In this document: piece after piece, positions 1 to 13,300 of the stretch | Numbering within the stretch: the first letter of the stretch is position 1 | Layout of the letters: each line of letters opens with the position of its first letter | Source of the DNA: Clytia hemisphaerica | Taxonomy: Eukaryota; Cnidaria; Hydrozoa; Leptothecata; Clytiidae | Direction of reading: 5' to 3' | DNA: 64,000 nucleotides | Assembly (NCBI GenBank): GCA_902728285.1 | Contig: CACVBU010000004.1 | Location: forward strand, 977,909-1,041,908 | Notes under the pieces: model-generated | What the model saw: the letters and a program-made list of their open reading frames with translations, nothing else | What the model was told of the DNA's origin: nothing | Database searches by the model: none | Program-made: the position numbers and the translations under genes

Positions 1-816
1 TCGTAAATTAACACAGGATTTTGATAAGTTTATCTGGCATGAACTTCTTCTATTCTTCAGAAAAACAAAGGACAGAAATCGAACACATGGCGAGATGAAT
101 ATGTTCACGGAGTTTCGTGTGAAATTTACTCCACCACATTGTCGGATTATTTTGAAAATATGTCGTTCCCAAAAGCCGCCGCGTAAGTAATTTAAGGACA
201 GAAAGTTTCGCGGACAGAAAGTTTTGCGTCGTCAAAAAGTCGCGAAATTTAGCGAATTTAAGTTTCACGAATTATGGTTTTAGCCGTAATTTCACAGATA
301 GAACATTCGCGAATTCGTGTAAAATTCATCTTTTTTGGTAACAAAAAACTCATAAAACACAAAAAGATTTTTCAAACAGTGCAAAACTGAGTAGGAACCG
401 TTTGTATTGTTTAGACCTGATGAAGACCTGCACCAAGCAGGTCGAAATATTGTTTACACGAAAAATATATACAGAATGACCATTAAAATGTTATTTAAAT
501 TATAATCTACATTCGTATCAAAAGTATGACACTAAAGGCAATGAGTAGGAAAGTTTATTTTTCGCAATAAAAAAATTTCGCGTTTTTCAGGTTTAATTTC
601 TTACCTGACAGAAACTTTCGCGAAAAAGGATCAAAATCGCGAAAAACGCGAAAGTTTCTGCCCGTGAAAGTTTTACCCTTAAAGTAATCTCAATCTGGTA
701 CACAGGGCCACTTGCACAATTTGTTTTTTATTTTTTCCGATGGAGTAATGTTTTCGTGAGTGCTATCAAAACCGACAAGGGTGTGCCGCTGAGATTACGA
801 GAAATGGATCCTACAT

Positions 817-914
817 CCCAGCTAGCACACAACGTTGTTTCAACGTTCGTCTAACGTAATATGGACGTTTTGTACGTTAGACAAACGTTAAAACAACGTT
901 GTGTACCAGCTGGG
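817..914. repeat. Palindromic MITE, CAGCTGGCACACAACGTT family
   Basis: A near-perfect inverted repeat about 98 bp long: CCCAGCTAGCACACAACGTT at one end and AACGTTGTGTACCAGCTGGG at the other. The same family recurs at 10521-10603, 20713-20799, 37378-37475, 47562-47658, 52234-52331 and, degenerate, near 21654-21735. Confidence 0.9.
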
Positions 915-1300
915 ATGGGACTAAATATTGCTGAAATCTTTCACGGACTTTGCTATCTGGATGCTACGCTATAGAATAATAGTCATTTCAGTCTACGAAA
1001 GTGACATAAACGTTTGCGAAAATAAAAGAGCCGTAATGACGGCTGCAAACTCCGGTAATTGTCATGGGTCAGCCTTTCTTAACATATCTGACATAAAATT
1101 TAAAAGAGTATATCCCAGTAAGTGCGAGCGCAAACGCAAATTGAATCGGAAAATTAAACCGGAAAGATCGGGAAATCGAACCCGACTATCGCGATTGATC
1201 GGATTTCAACCGGAGTTTAATTACGTAATTTAATTACAGTAACCACTCATAAAAGCTTCCACCTGAACGATCCTATAAATCTTCTTTTTCTTTATTTTAG

Positions 1301-4300
1301 GATATGTTTCTCCGAATTAGGATTACTTTTGATTGCAGTTGAAGATCGAATTGGTTCAGAGATGGTGTAAGTTGTGTCATAATCAGTCTTTATTCTATAC
1401 ACCTTTCAACCATTACCCTGAGTATCAGAGGTTAAGTTTTCAAAGAAACTAGTAACCTCTGAAGACAAATAATAGAAATTTTATCGCGCATGTGTCAATC
1501 TAATCACTGTAGAAAAAATCAAAGATGAAGAGCAAATATTACCATATTAATGTCTAGCAGACTGTATCCGTATGCAGTTTACTACTTAAGAATTCCCCAG
1601 AAACCTCCAAGTGTAGTTGAAATGAGCTTATTTCGAAAGAAATCTTTTACGTGATCCCCAAATGTATAACAGTAATTACTAAACTTTTAATTATGGAAAT
1701 GTCACTTTAATTGAATCGAAATAATAGACAGACTTTGGTCGTGTTCAGACGAAGGTTTAAAGCAATTAAGTCTACATGTTTCTTTTATATTCCTTTTGTA
1801 TTTAGCTGCAGACTCCTCATAAGTTAAACCAAAGTTTAAAAAGGAATCACCCTCTGGTTAAAAAAAAAGTTTTTACGATATTATCACAGTTTTCTGAATA
1901 GACGAAATCAGAGTTCGCAAGTGAAAAGCATGCTCCTTTTGTGAATTATGAAAGGAGAACGTGAAATTTATGACTTAGAGACGCTCGGAGCGTCTCTAGC
2001 AATTTAGGTAGCTAATGGGCTTTTAATGAGAATATCATGGATTGAAGTATGGAGATTCCCATACTCCGCAACAAAACTGTTTGCGATCTCCTCTATCAAA
2101 AACGAAGCCTCACTCAAACATTCAAAAGGGGATTTCTTTTTCCTCTCTTATGTAATCCATCTAAAAGATGAAATAGCAATTAAGTCGTTGCATTTCTTAA
2201 TTCCCATATCAACTTAGTACTACTTACGCCTTAAACTTAAACTTTCATGTCTGAACACGACCTTTATGTTATGATTCTCTATCACTGACTCTTTTTACAA
2301 AGCATTGATGACTTTTTGTAAGTTGTGTTTTCAACGACGGGAATAAAAATATCGACTATGACGAAGATCCAAGATCTTGGATGGTCGTCTTGGTTACTTT
2401 TGTCTTCGCTGATTGCGCGATGAATAGAATCTCGATTCGTCGGCACAGCGTGAATATATGATTTTGAGCTGTGCTTTTCACGGTATTCAACCATAGCTGC
2501 GCGGTCAGGCGCGTGCCACTTAATTATTCAATTATCCCCTAAACTTGGATCCAATCCTTTTTTTTGACACATTTTTCTATTGGCTATAGGTGCAAAAAAA
2601 GGACTGGGACGTTTTTAGTGGGATAAAGCGGACAAAAAATGCCCATGCGGCAATTGGCGGCTACGGTTGAAAAGATGTATTGAGAATGGAGAAGGGTCCT
2701 TCCTTTTTTTGTGCGACAAGTATTTCCAAATCTTTTCGTGATTTCGAGGCTTAAATTTTTCTAAATTAGTAGGGGGCCAACCCATAAGATCCGTATCTTT
2801 CTGGGACTCAACCGCATGCGATTGGTTCGAAAATAGATAGGATTTTGAGACTTTCTTGCTGAGAGATGGCCCGCGAATTAGGCCTGGAAAAAGTTTTTTT
2901 GGCCAAAAACCTGAAGTTGTACGCAAAACTCCTAATCCCCAAAATTATTAATAGGAAGACTTGTATTCAAACATATAAAGAAATACAGGCTTTTCACGTT
3001 TAAAATTTTGTCAGTTAGAGTACAATTGACGTTAAATTTTGTCTAAAACGTAACAGAGTTCACAGGATTTATAACTTTCTTTTTGTGTGTTCGGCTCTAC
3101 TAAGAATGGTGATAAAAATACCTTTTGAAAATAAATTTTCGACTTTAACGCTTTCGAAGTTTTAAAGATAGAACTTTGTTAGCAACAATTTCAACTTTCA
3201 AGATGACCAGAAAGATTGTGTATTATTAATCATTGACATTTTTTTCATCAAGGTTTGTTGTGAATCCAAGTGATGACGTCATCATTCGCAAAGAAACAAG
3301 AGCTTTTCTCATCGCACAAGATTCGAAATCTGTCAAAAAGTGAGTGTTCTTCAATGTCGTACCAAGAGACACTTGCATCACTTTTTTACTTTTCTGATTG
3401 ACGGGATAAGATCGTGATTTCTCGCAAAAACGTTTGAACTCGAGTGAGGATATAGAAACTACTTGAGTCGAGCAGTATTTACATCCAAAACACGACATTC
3501 TTTCAACATTCAGCTAACGTTATATTATGTCGATAATTAGAATTTTGTCAAACAATCACGTAGTTTAATTTCTAAGTCTTTTACATGGATATGGGGCCTT
3601 AAAAAAAGCCCTGATTCCTGAGATTCGTGATTTTTATTGAAATAGGAAAATTCTTTTTCCCCCTTTTCCAGGGCGCGCCGTTATTGTGGTCGTTGTCATA
3701 GAGATATTGTCAACCAGAAGAAAAAGTTACCAGTGTGCTCGTGTAAAAAATCTTCCGGTAAGTTTGTGTAATATGTAAGATTAATCATTTATTCGTGATA
3801 TACAAGACGTAACGTTTTTTTACGAAAACTGCAGAAACACCCCTCGGTTTTTTGCCAGTAGTAGCAATTCAAGCTAGAGAGTAGACTGGAGTCGTTTATA
3901 ATGGGTGTAATACAGTAGTATGGGCGTTATATGATAATACAATTATTGTTTTGGGATTTAAAAACTAGAATTGTTCCCTCCGTTACTTTTTGCTTTATTT
4001 CTACTATGTTTGAATTGGTCGTCTAGCTTGCTAGAATAGCTAGAGATCAGTTGAGTTTTTTCATTGTTTTCATGGGATCCATGAAAATTACCTATGGACT
4101 GAGCGGAACACAGGAAGGAGTGGGGATTCATCATCTGACATCCGTAGAGTGCAGACGTGTCAAAAATTTTTGGCGCGTAAAAAGTAGGCGTTTTGTTTCT
4201 CGAGCCATTTTTTTACAATGAATGTGACAACAAGAAAGCAGCAAAAGAACATCGAAGAAGTACTTCAAGATATACCTTTATACACTACTACACAAGATTC

Positions 4301-7300
4301 TCCAACACAAAAAGACACTCAAGACCCCGGGGGGGGGCACTGACCTTGACGAGCGACGGGGACGTGCCGCTGGAGTTTCAAAAGTCGATCCTGTCAGAAA
4401 TGAAATTTGATGAAAAATAGACCCTGTCAGAAGAAAAATTCGATGAAAAACCTACCCTGTCAGATTTTACTGTGAAAAACCTATACCCTGTCAGATTCTA
4501 CCCTGAAAAACCTACCCTGTCAGATTCTATGTTAAAAACCTACTCTTTATATGCGTTTTTCGCGTTTTTCGTAAAGTATAACGTGATATCAACATTTCCA
4601 GGCTATAAACTACAACATTGCATAAACATTAAACCTCAATACCTGGAAAACCGACCAAAAGAATCGACGACGAGAGTTATGAAATTACAAAGTAACATAT
4701 CTTTAATATGATTCAAAATCATCACTCTCTACTTCCACAAAATGTGTTTCAAAGCTAGAAAGGTCATACAATATTATAGATTTACAGGAACAAATAGAAC
4801 GCTAAAGTTTCAAAAAACGTAATAACGAACGTAGTTAAATTTCAGATATCCGTTTCCAGGATTACCGTAGGATCACATAAAATTCCGATTCCCGCTCTAG
4901 CATTACTGGCGCTTTTCCGGGATCATTCCGCTAGTTTTCCCGGGCATACCGGCAGAAAAAAATGAATTAATCCAAGCTGGCAAATCATAAAACGCAAAAA
5001 AGAAGTAATGTTTTGATTATTTTTATAATCGGCCAACTTGTTTCATTGTTTTCAACTAGTCGGAACTAACTATCATCTGTTTTCAAGTGGCAAGTGGAAT
5101 GTTATAGCAGAAATCGAAATCTTCTGTGATCCGACGGTAAGGTTCTCAAAATCAGAGCTGATGAAGTCTAGGTTTGAAAGGACTATTTTGCAAGTATAAG
5201 CTTTAAAACGACGCTTTTACAAAGAGGACGAGAGGATGTCAATGAGACTAATACAGAAGAGTCGAGAGTATTGTTCTGTTCTACAGCTGTTCTAAGCCTA
5301 CAGCGGAATGTCTCAACGATATGGGAAGAAACAAAACATAACAGTTGAAATAAAAAATCTGAATCAAAATCTGGAAACAATGTTGTTAGTACCACTATTC
5401 AGCTGAACATTTTTATTCTAAATATTTCAATAGAGGTATCTTTGAAATTAGCCTCGATCCCTTTAAGAGGGCGCAATGGCGGGCGTGTGGTGCGAGACAA
5501 CAGCAGCAAAGTGCCTGTGTTGGCCGTGCGATAAGTATTTGTAAAAAGCTGTTTACCCTCACAGGGGTCTGCTCACCGCCGCGTCAAAACGATTTGCAAA
5601 AGAACTCTCCATGCAAAAACGGCAAAAACAGACCCTGTCAGACACACATCATGAAATTGCGCCCCTGTCAGATCAGGATTTTGCAATTTTAGATACCCTG
5701 TCAGTAATTCTGCAACACTGAAAAAGGTACCCTGACCAGCGGCACGTCCCCGTACCTATTTTTGCCCAAGTGCCCCCCCCCCGGGCTCAAGACACCTCAT
5801 CACACCAAGAAAAAGACTCTCTTCAAACAAAAGACACAGATAAAGACTTTGTGACAAGTCCTGGTGGTGATGTATCTTATTCTTTTTCTCAACCTTATAA
5901 TCTTCATAAATCATTCGAGGAGGAACCTATGGAAGGGGTTACACTTGAAATGATCTTTTACGAAATGAGGGTTATAAAGTATGACATTGCATCAAAGATA
6001 GAGAGTGTAAAAGAAGATATTACAATCAAGCTCCAAAATCAAAACTTGGAGATGAGAAGAGAACTGGACGAACTTAAGCAGGAACTTTCTTCGAAAAGCA
6101 AAATTATTGACGATTTGAGAACTGAACTGGATCCAAGTTGGGAAAGGAAAGGTTGATTTGGACGACGTTAGCACAGTAGAGAGACAAAACAATGAACTTC
6201 AACAATACATAAGAAGGAATAATATCGAAATTGCGGGTATCCCTGACTCTGTGAAACAAAACAAGTTAGAATCGAAAGTGATCGAAATAGCTAAAGCCGT
6301 CAACATTGATATTCCTCCCAACGAAATCGAAGCTTGTCATCGCCTGTTCCAAAGAAAAAATCAAAAAGGTCCAAAGCGCACAATAGTGAGATTTGTAAAC
6401 AGAAAACTTGCAGAAAAGTTAATCAAAAAAGGCAAAGACTTCAGTAAACGTGAGGTATTTGAAAAAGCAGATTTGACAAATAAAATTTACATTGATAATA
6501 ACCTTTGCAGTTACTACAGATTTCTCTGGGGAAGAGTTAAAGCGTTGTATGGTCGTAATGCTATTGAATCGTTTTGGGTGTTTAATCAGGTTCTATTAAC
6601 TTGAGATTTAATGATGACACAGATGAAGTCTTGAAAGTAACACATTTAAATGATTTAATTGAATTCTTTCCTGATCATAAAGATCTCTTTGTTTCTAAAT
6701 AATTTTTTTCATTCTGTAGCGTTTCTTATTTATATCTTAGTTTTTGAATGCTCTGTTTTTTATTATACTTTGGCTTGAGAAACATTTCTCTTTTGCACAC
6801 TGATTTTCCAGTAATGACAAACGATGATTGCTCTGTTTGCTCGAAAAAAATTACTTCTAAAACCTTTCATTTTTGTCCCAAGTGTGAAAGACGATCCCAT
6901 GCAAAGTGCTTAGGCGTTGAACCAAAAACATAAAAAACATTTGGCTCTGTAAACTTTGTAGGCATGATGCTCTACCTAATCTTGAATCCGATGAAAAATT
7001 ACCCATTGGTAAAGACATAAGTCACTTAAAAAATTATTTTAAACATCTAAATTCTATCTCGAATTCTTTTTCTAATTTTGATTCACAAATCGACGATCAA
7101 CTTGATAATATTACTTATGATGATCACGTTAATCATTTCGACTGCAAATACTATAGTACTCAAGAATTTGCTTCTCTTCCTCTTAAAAAACAAAATTTTT
7201 CTTGCTTTCATCTCAACATCTGTTCTTTAGAAAAACATCATGACAATCTTACTACTTTACTTCATAATCTCAATCATAATTTTAGCATTATCGGTATCAG

Positions 7301-10300
7301 TGAAACCAGACTCAAATCTTCTATCGAAAACACTGAACTTTCTATCAACGGCTTTAAATCCTTTGATACCCCAGCCGTCTCATCAGTTGGGGAACTGCTC
7401 TCTTTATTTCTAACTCTCTCAAAAGCAAACCTCGCACAGATCTTTCAAAGATAGTGCACTCAGCCTGTGGTAATCTTGAGTCAACTTTTGCTGAAATCGT
7501 CTTAAAAAATAGGAAAAACTCTATCGTTGGTTGCATCTACAAACATCCAGACCTTGACGTTGATCTTTTTAATAAAAATTTTATATCTCCTTTGCTGAAG
7601 AAAGCCTGCCAAGAAAACAAAAATCTTATTTTATTAGGCGATTTCAACATAGATCTTTTGACTTGTAACTCTGTAATCTCTCACTCTAAATTTCTTGATA
7701 TTCTTGGTGCTTATCAGATTCTTCCAACTGTTACCTTGCCAACACGGATCACTGATACCTCCAGTACACTTATCGATAACATTCTTACTTCTCCTTTTAA
7801 CTGTTCATCAACTTCTGGAAATCTAACTGTTGCTATATCTGACCATCTTCCTCAATTTCTAATTCTTAATACTGACTGTGATTCTGACTACAAATCTGAA
7901 CTTCCTTTTCGTCGAGATTGGTCCAAATTTGATGAGGCTACTTTCAAAGATGAATTCGACAGCGTTGATTGGAAAGATCTTCTTAAAACTGAAAGGGGGG
8001 ATGTTGACTTATCTTTTGATTCTTTTTTGACTCGTTTTTCTTCTTTGTATGATGAGCATGTTCCTCTGAAACAGTTGACCAGACGTCAAGCTAACCTCCT
8101 TCTCAAACCCTGGATCACCAAAGGCATTCTTGTCTCGATGAACATCAGAGATAGCCTCAAAGACGACTATTTGAAAGTTCCTGATTCTTCACCCGATCTT
8201 AAGAAATTTCTTCGTGAAAGATACAAATTTTACCGAAATCGCATTGTATCTCTTATCCGTGCTAGTAAAAAACTCCATTATTCTCGCTACTTTTTTCAAA
8301 ACTCAGACAATCTTCGAAAACTTTGGCAAGGCGTCAGAGAGATTATATCTTCTCCTTCTTCTTCAAACTCTATTTCTCTTAACATCAATGATTCTTTATC
8401 TTCCAACCCTGAAGAAGTATCTAAAGCTTTCAACGATTTCTTTTCAACCATTGCAGGTGAAGTTCGTTCAAAAATTCCTTTTACGCGTCATCATTTCTCA
8501 GAGTGGCTAAAGAACGAAAATCGAAATGCTAATGACTTCTTCATTGCTCCAGCTTCAAAACCAGAAGTCATCAAAACTCTCATGTCTCTCAGTGAAAATA
8601 AGGCAACTGGTCCAAACAGCATCCCGTATCGAATTATTTCTTCCAACTTGGACACGCTTTCTTCTATCTTCACTGATATATTAATCTTTCTTTCTTTACT
8701 GGTATCTTTCCAAGTCAGCTGAAAGAAGCGAAAGTCATCCCTGTCTTCAAAAACAAAGGTTCTCCATTCGATGCTGAGAACTATAGGCCAATTTCTCTTC
8801 TTTCTAACATTGACAAAATCTTCCAAAAACTCATGCATTCACGACTGATGAACTTTCTCGACCAATCAAACTCGATCTACCCATTACAGTTTGGATTTCG
8901 ATCAAACCACTCGACTGAAACAGCCCTTCTCTATGCTATCAACAAAATATCAAATGCTTTGGATGAAGGTAAGTATGGATGCTCTATATTTTCATCGATT
9001 TACAAAAAGGCATTCGATACCGTCCGACCATTCTATCCTACTATCAAAGCTAGATTTTTACGGGGGTTCGTGGAAAAGCTCTTGATTGGTTTCGATCATT
9101 TCTCACTGATAGATCACAGTTCGTTTTCAGTCTCTGTTAAAATTTCTCTACTTCTAAAAATATGAAACATGGTGTCCCTCAAGGCTCTGTTTTAGGCCCA
9201 CTTTTTTTCTCCTTTATGTGAATGATCTCCATATTGCACTTCGATATGCTTTGGTCAATTTGTTTGCTGATGACACTATGCTTTTTTTTGAGAACGAATC
9301 CTTGAAACCGATCGCTAAGCAAGCCAATATCGATCTAAAGCTTCTTATGAATTGGCTTAAAGCAAATAAAATCTCTCTCAACACTAGTAAAACTGAGCTT
9401 TTGTTGTTTCGTCCTGTCCGAAAGAAGATCGATTATGACTTGAAAATCAAAATCAACGGACATCGGCTTAGACCCAGCAAGGTTGTAAAGTATCTTGGTG
9501 TATACATCGATGAACATCTGAACTGGAAACACCACATTGATTTTGTCTGCAATAAATTGAAGCGAGCTAATGGAGCTCTAAGTAAACTTCGGCATTATGT
9601 CGACAAGAAAACACTAGCATCATTATATTTTTCCCTTTTCCAATGTCACGCCTCTTATGCAGCCCAGATTTGGGGGCAACGCCAAACAATCCACGCCCGT
9701 TCGAGTTCTTATTCTTCAAAAACAAGCTCTCAGAATCATGTCTTTCTCTCTGACTTTCGTGCACATACTTTTCCTCTGTTTTTTAGAATTTAAACTTCTT
9801 CAATTTTTTGACTTTGTCAAATACCTTAATATCCTCTTTCTTTTCAAACTTTTGAATCGAAAATTACCTCTTCCTCTTTTACAAACTCTTGAATACAAAC
9901 ATCTTAATGATACTGACCGTCATGAAGTAATTCGTTGTAAGTCTGGACTTCTAAAAATACCCGAAGTAAAAACAGTGACTTATGGTAACTATTCAATTCT
10001 ATACCAATCCATCTTGGTTTGGAATGAACTTCAAAATTTCGTTTCTCTCGATGATTTGTCTACACTAGCATTGGATCGTCTTAAAGATTTGAGCAAATTA
10101 TATTTCCTCTCGTCGTACACTTGATTTGTGTTTTTTTTTTTCTTTTTCGAGTTTGATTTTAAATTTTAACATTTTCCTTTCTTTTCCTTTCCTTTCTTTT
10201 CTTTTCTTTTCTTTTCTTTTCTTTTTCTTTTTATTCTTTTGATTCTCTTCTTTTTTAAATCTGTTTTTTTTTCTGTTTTTATTAAAAACGAAATTAAAAA

Positions 10301-13300
10301 ACGAAAATTATTTCACTTTATTACCCTAGTATGATCGTTTTATAAACTTAGTATTTTTTTCACTTGTTGTTGTAATTATATATCGTGCGGCCACCTCCTT
10401 AGTTTAGCATTATGTCTATGAGTGTGGTCGCTAGTCTCGCTTTCGTTGACAAATAAATGATTTACTTACTTACTTACTTACTTCAATCCGGAAGTCTCTG
10501 GGTTGAGGCAAGGTGCTGACCCCGCTGGCACACAATCATCTAATGTTCATAACGTCTATATAACATTAGATGAACGTTGAAACAACATTGTGTACCAGTT
10601 GGGACGCCTTAGACCGCTTGGCATCGCTCTTTAAATCGATAAACGCCTCGCTTGATTAAAAGACGTCCCTTGATCATTGGATTGTGCAAAAAACTGATCT
10701 TAACTTTTTCTTAATTTATTTCAACCAGGAGAAGTATATACGTCCATGAGACGTGAGAGTGCTTTCCCATCAACATATATACAACTGATGGAGCAAAAAC
10801 CAAAACCAAGCTTTTCCATTGATAACATGTCGCGATCAACAATTTATTGTTCAAGTGCTGTTGACAGGTAAAGTAAAACCTCCAATTAACAGACAATTTA
10901 AAAGGCAGACACCTTTGATTAGCGGACAACTTTTTCGGTCGTTTCCTAGTCAAATCCTCATTAAAATTTATAAATATTTATAAGAACAAACGATATATTA
11001 ATATAACGCCTCGATGACCAAAATACTCACAATAAGTTAAGAACATTTTGATGCTTTGCTCAGACTAATGTCACCTAATCTTTTAGGAAATTGCACAAAA
11101 ATACACACAAAATAGCGAAGAAAAAAAAAACAGTCCAAGACAATTTTTAGGCTTAAAACACAAAATGTTTCTGTTATCCCGTCATTTTTCCCCATTTCTG
11201 TCACACCTTCTAAACAAAATCTAAAATCCCGCCACCAAGAAACTCTTTGAAAAGTAAGTTAACTTTCCAAATACAGTTTTCTGTGCGTAGATCCGAAATC
11301 CAAAGCAACCTAAAAAATGACTCATAACAAACTGAGGTTACTTTTGTACCTACCCAGAGTGTTTATCTTTTCCCACCGTAAAGTGACGATAGGAAAGTCT
11401 GTTTGGTCGGGTTATTTTCGGTTATTTTCTTTCAGATTCCATGCATCGTTGAAGAAACTGAAATACGAAATCCCAAAAGATCACAATCTGTACGACATCA
11501 CTGGAACATATTTCTGGTGTCCTGAACGACCTTTCGATGAAGCTATCATGGTAAGGAAGTTGCTGTAAGGTCTAAAGTACATGTATCAAGAAGTGAAATG
11601 GCCGAGCCGTCTAAAGCGTTAGCACCACGATTATCCTGTGTCGTGATCCCGTTCCTTCCAAAGTTTCGTTCAGTGCATAAAAAATAGTGTCGCCTGGCCA
11701 TTGTTTTTTTTAATTAATTGTAAGGTTTTATGAAAGCCAGTGAGATATCCACATAAAATGTCAACTCCCCATGACAGCAAACAACTATCAACGAATTTCT
11801 TCGCCATCGGAAAACTTGGTGTGCTTGACATGAATACCTCTAATGGTGCCCAATGATACCGGCCACCGCACAGGCTAAGATAGCGAGACATATACAAATG
11901 AGAAAAATAGCTAATACTGTATGTACAGATTTTGCACTTGGTAGAAAAGATGAAAAGATTTTAAAATCGTGCTCGTAAAAAGTTTCCTTATTTCTGTCGA
12001 GGTTCTCATTGGAGGGCGATAGTATACACCTTTTCGACCGTAGTCGTGCGTCCAGGTGCGTGCCACTTAATTATTCAATTATCCCCTTAAACTCAATCCA
12101 ATCCTTTTTGACACATTTTTCTATTGTGGAAAGACTGGAACGGTTTTAGTGGGATAAAGCGGACAAAAAAATGCCCGCGCGGCGATTGGCGGCCACGGTC
12201 GAAAAGGTGTATCTAGAGGAAATACGGCATTTATAACAGGAAAAACTTCCACCTCTTTTCATTGCAGTCGTTAGAAGAAGCAGCTAAAGAGGATTTTATG
12301 GAGCATGTTGTTGTTGCTGTTATAGCTGATGAAAAGTCACCTCCACTTGGGATCCGTGAACTGGTGAGTGACTATTTCGCAGACCAGACGCTTTCAAAAG
12401 CATATTCCTTGCTAGGGAATCGTGGGATCGGGGGAAACTAGTCAACTCCCGACCATTACGCTGCGTTTTTATTCCCATGACAAAGGGAGAGTTAAGAAAA
12501 TATATTTCCAGTCAAGAATTTGGCTGTGGCGTAACATAAAGAACATCTACTAAACATCAAATGCGTTTTTAGAGCTCTGAATCTTTGAATGTTTACTTGT
12601 TCTTTTAAAATGGTGTAAGTCGAAGGCTGCATCGCATGAATTTCTGAATAAGATAGATCTACAAATCAGAAAATTTTTTTTTATTTTTGTATTATTCATC
12701 CTCCGGGATGATCGTACTAGGTTTGCAAGGTGACGGGTATGAAAAAAATCGAAAATCAAAAATCGACCCTTAGAGGAAAAATTGGCGTTCTTGGGACTCT
12801 TAGAGAGACTTTTCTCAAAATCTTTGTCGATTTTTACTCGAATTTTTGTCCAAATTTTGAAAAATCACGATCGTTTGAGAGAGGAAATTTTAAATTTCGT
12901 AATCTTTGAACCCTTACACAGACTCAATTTTCTTTTTAATGGTTATTATACTCCTTTGAGAGACTTTCGAGAGTGTGAAAAGGGACCCTTATGAATCGCA
13001 CATACCCAACACCCATTTTGCTTAAGGCAGAAAGAAAATTGCAGCATTTGCTGACGTAAGCATAAATGGTGATTGACTTGTTCAGCTGAATTTATACGTC
13101 TCTTTTATAGATTCAACCTTTACGGGCAAGCAACCAACACCCCAAAGATTTAAAAAAGATAATTATACTTGTCGCTGATAAAAGCTTCTTGATGAAAGAG
13201 GTAATTGTTTTGATTTAAACTCTTGCTAATTCGAATTTGCGAACGTGAAGCCTAATTTTTCGAATTGCAGAAAGATTCGAACTATAGAAAGTATTTTACG

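Larger units (their letters stand above)
4190..10483 (+). mobile_element. CR1-like non-LTR retrotransposon (LINE), full length but dead, in BK intron 3
   Basis: ORF1 starts at the ATG at 4218, is interrupted by a 1460-bp element (4326-5785) and continues to about 6604. It has a coiled coil (about 5920-6140) followed by an RNA-binding-type domain. ORF2 begins near 6748 with a CxxC...CxxC...H..C PHD-like finger, then an APE-type endonuclease (HLNICSLEKHHDNL, IIGISETRLKS, LLGDFNIDLL, SDHLPQF) and a reverse transcriptase (NYRPISLLSNIDKIFQK, QFGFRSNHSTETAL, GVPQGSVLGPLF, FADDTMLFF). Several frameshifts and stops (near 6150, 6605, 6931, 7390, 8720, 9010-9170, 9700) prevent function. The 3' end is a TTAC tetranucleotide run (10462-10483), typical of CR1/L2-like elements. 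Inserted in sense orientation. Confidence 0.92.

Noticed and set aside
928..1233. 101-codon plus-strand open frame
   Set aside because: Composition and lack of motif or splice context suggest chance; it lies between a palindromic MITE and the first recognised BK exon and does not fit BK phase or sequence.
4193..4420. 75-codon open frame
   Set aside because: An out-of-frame chimera running from LINE ORF1 into the inserted transposon; the true ORF1 frame starts at 4218.
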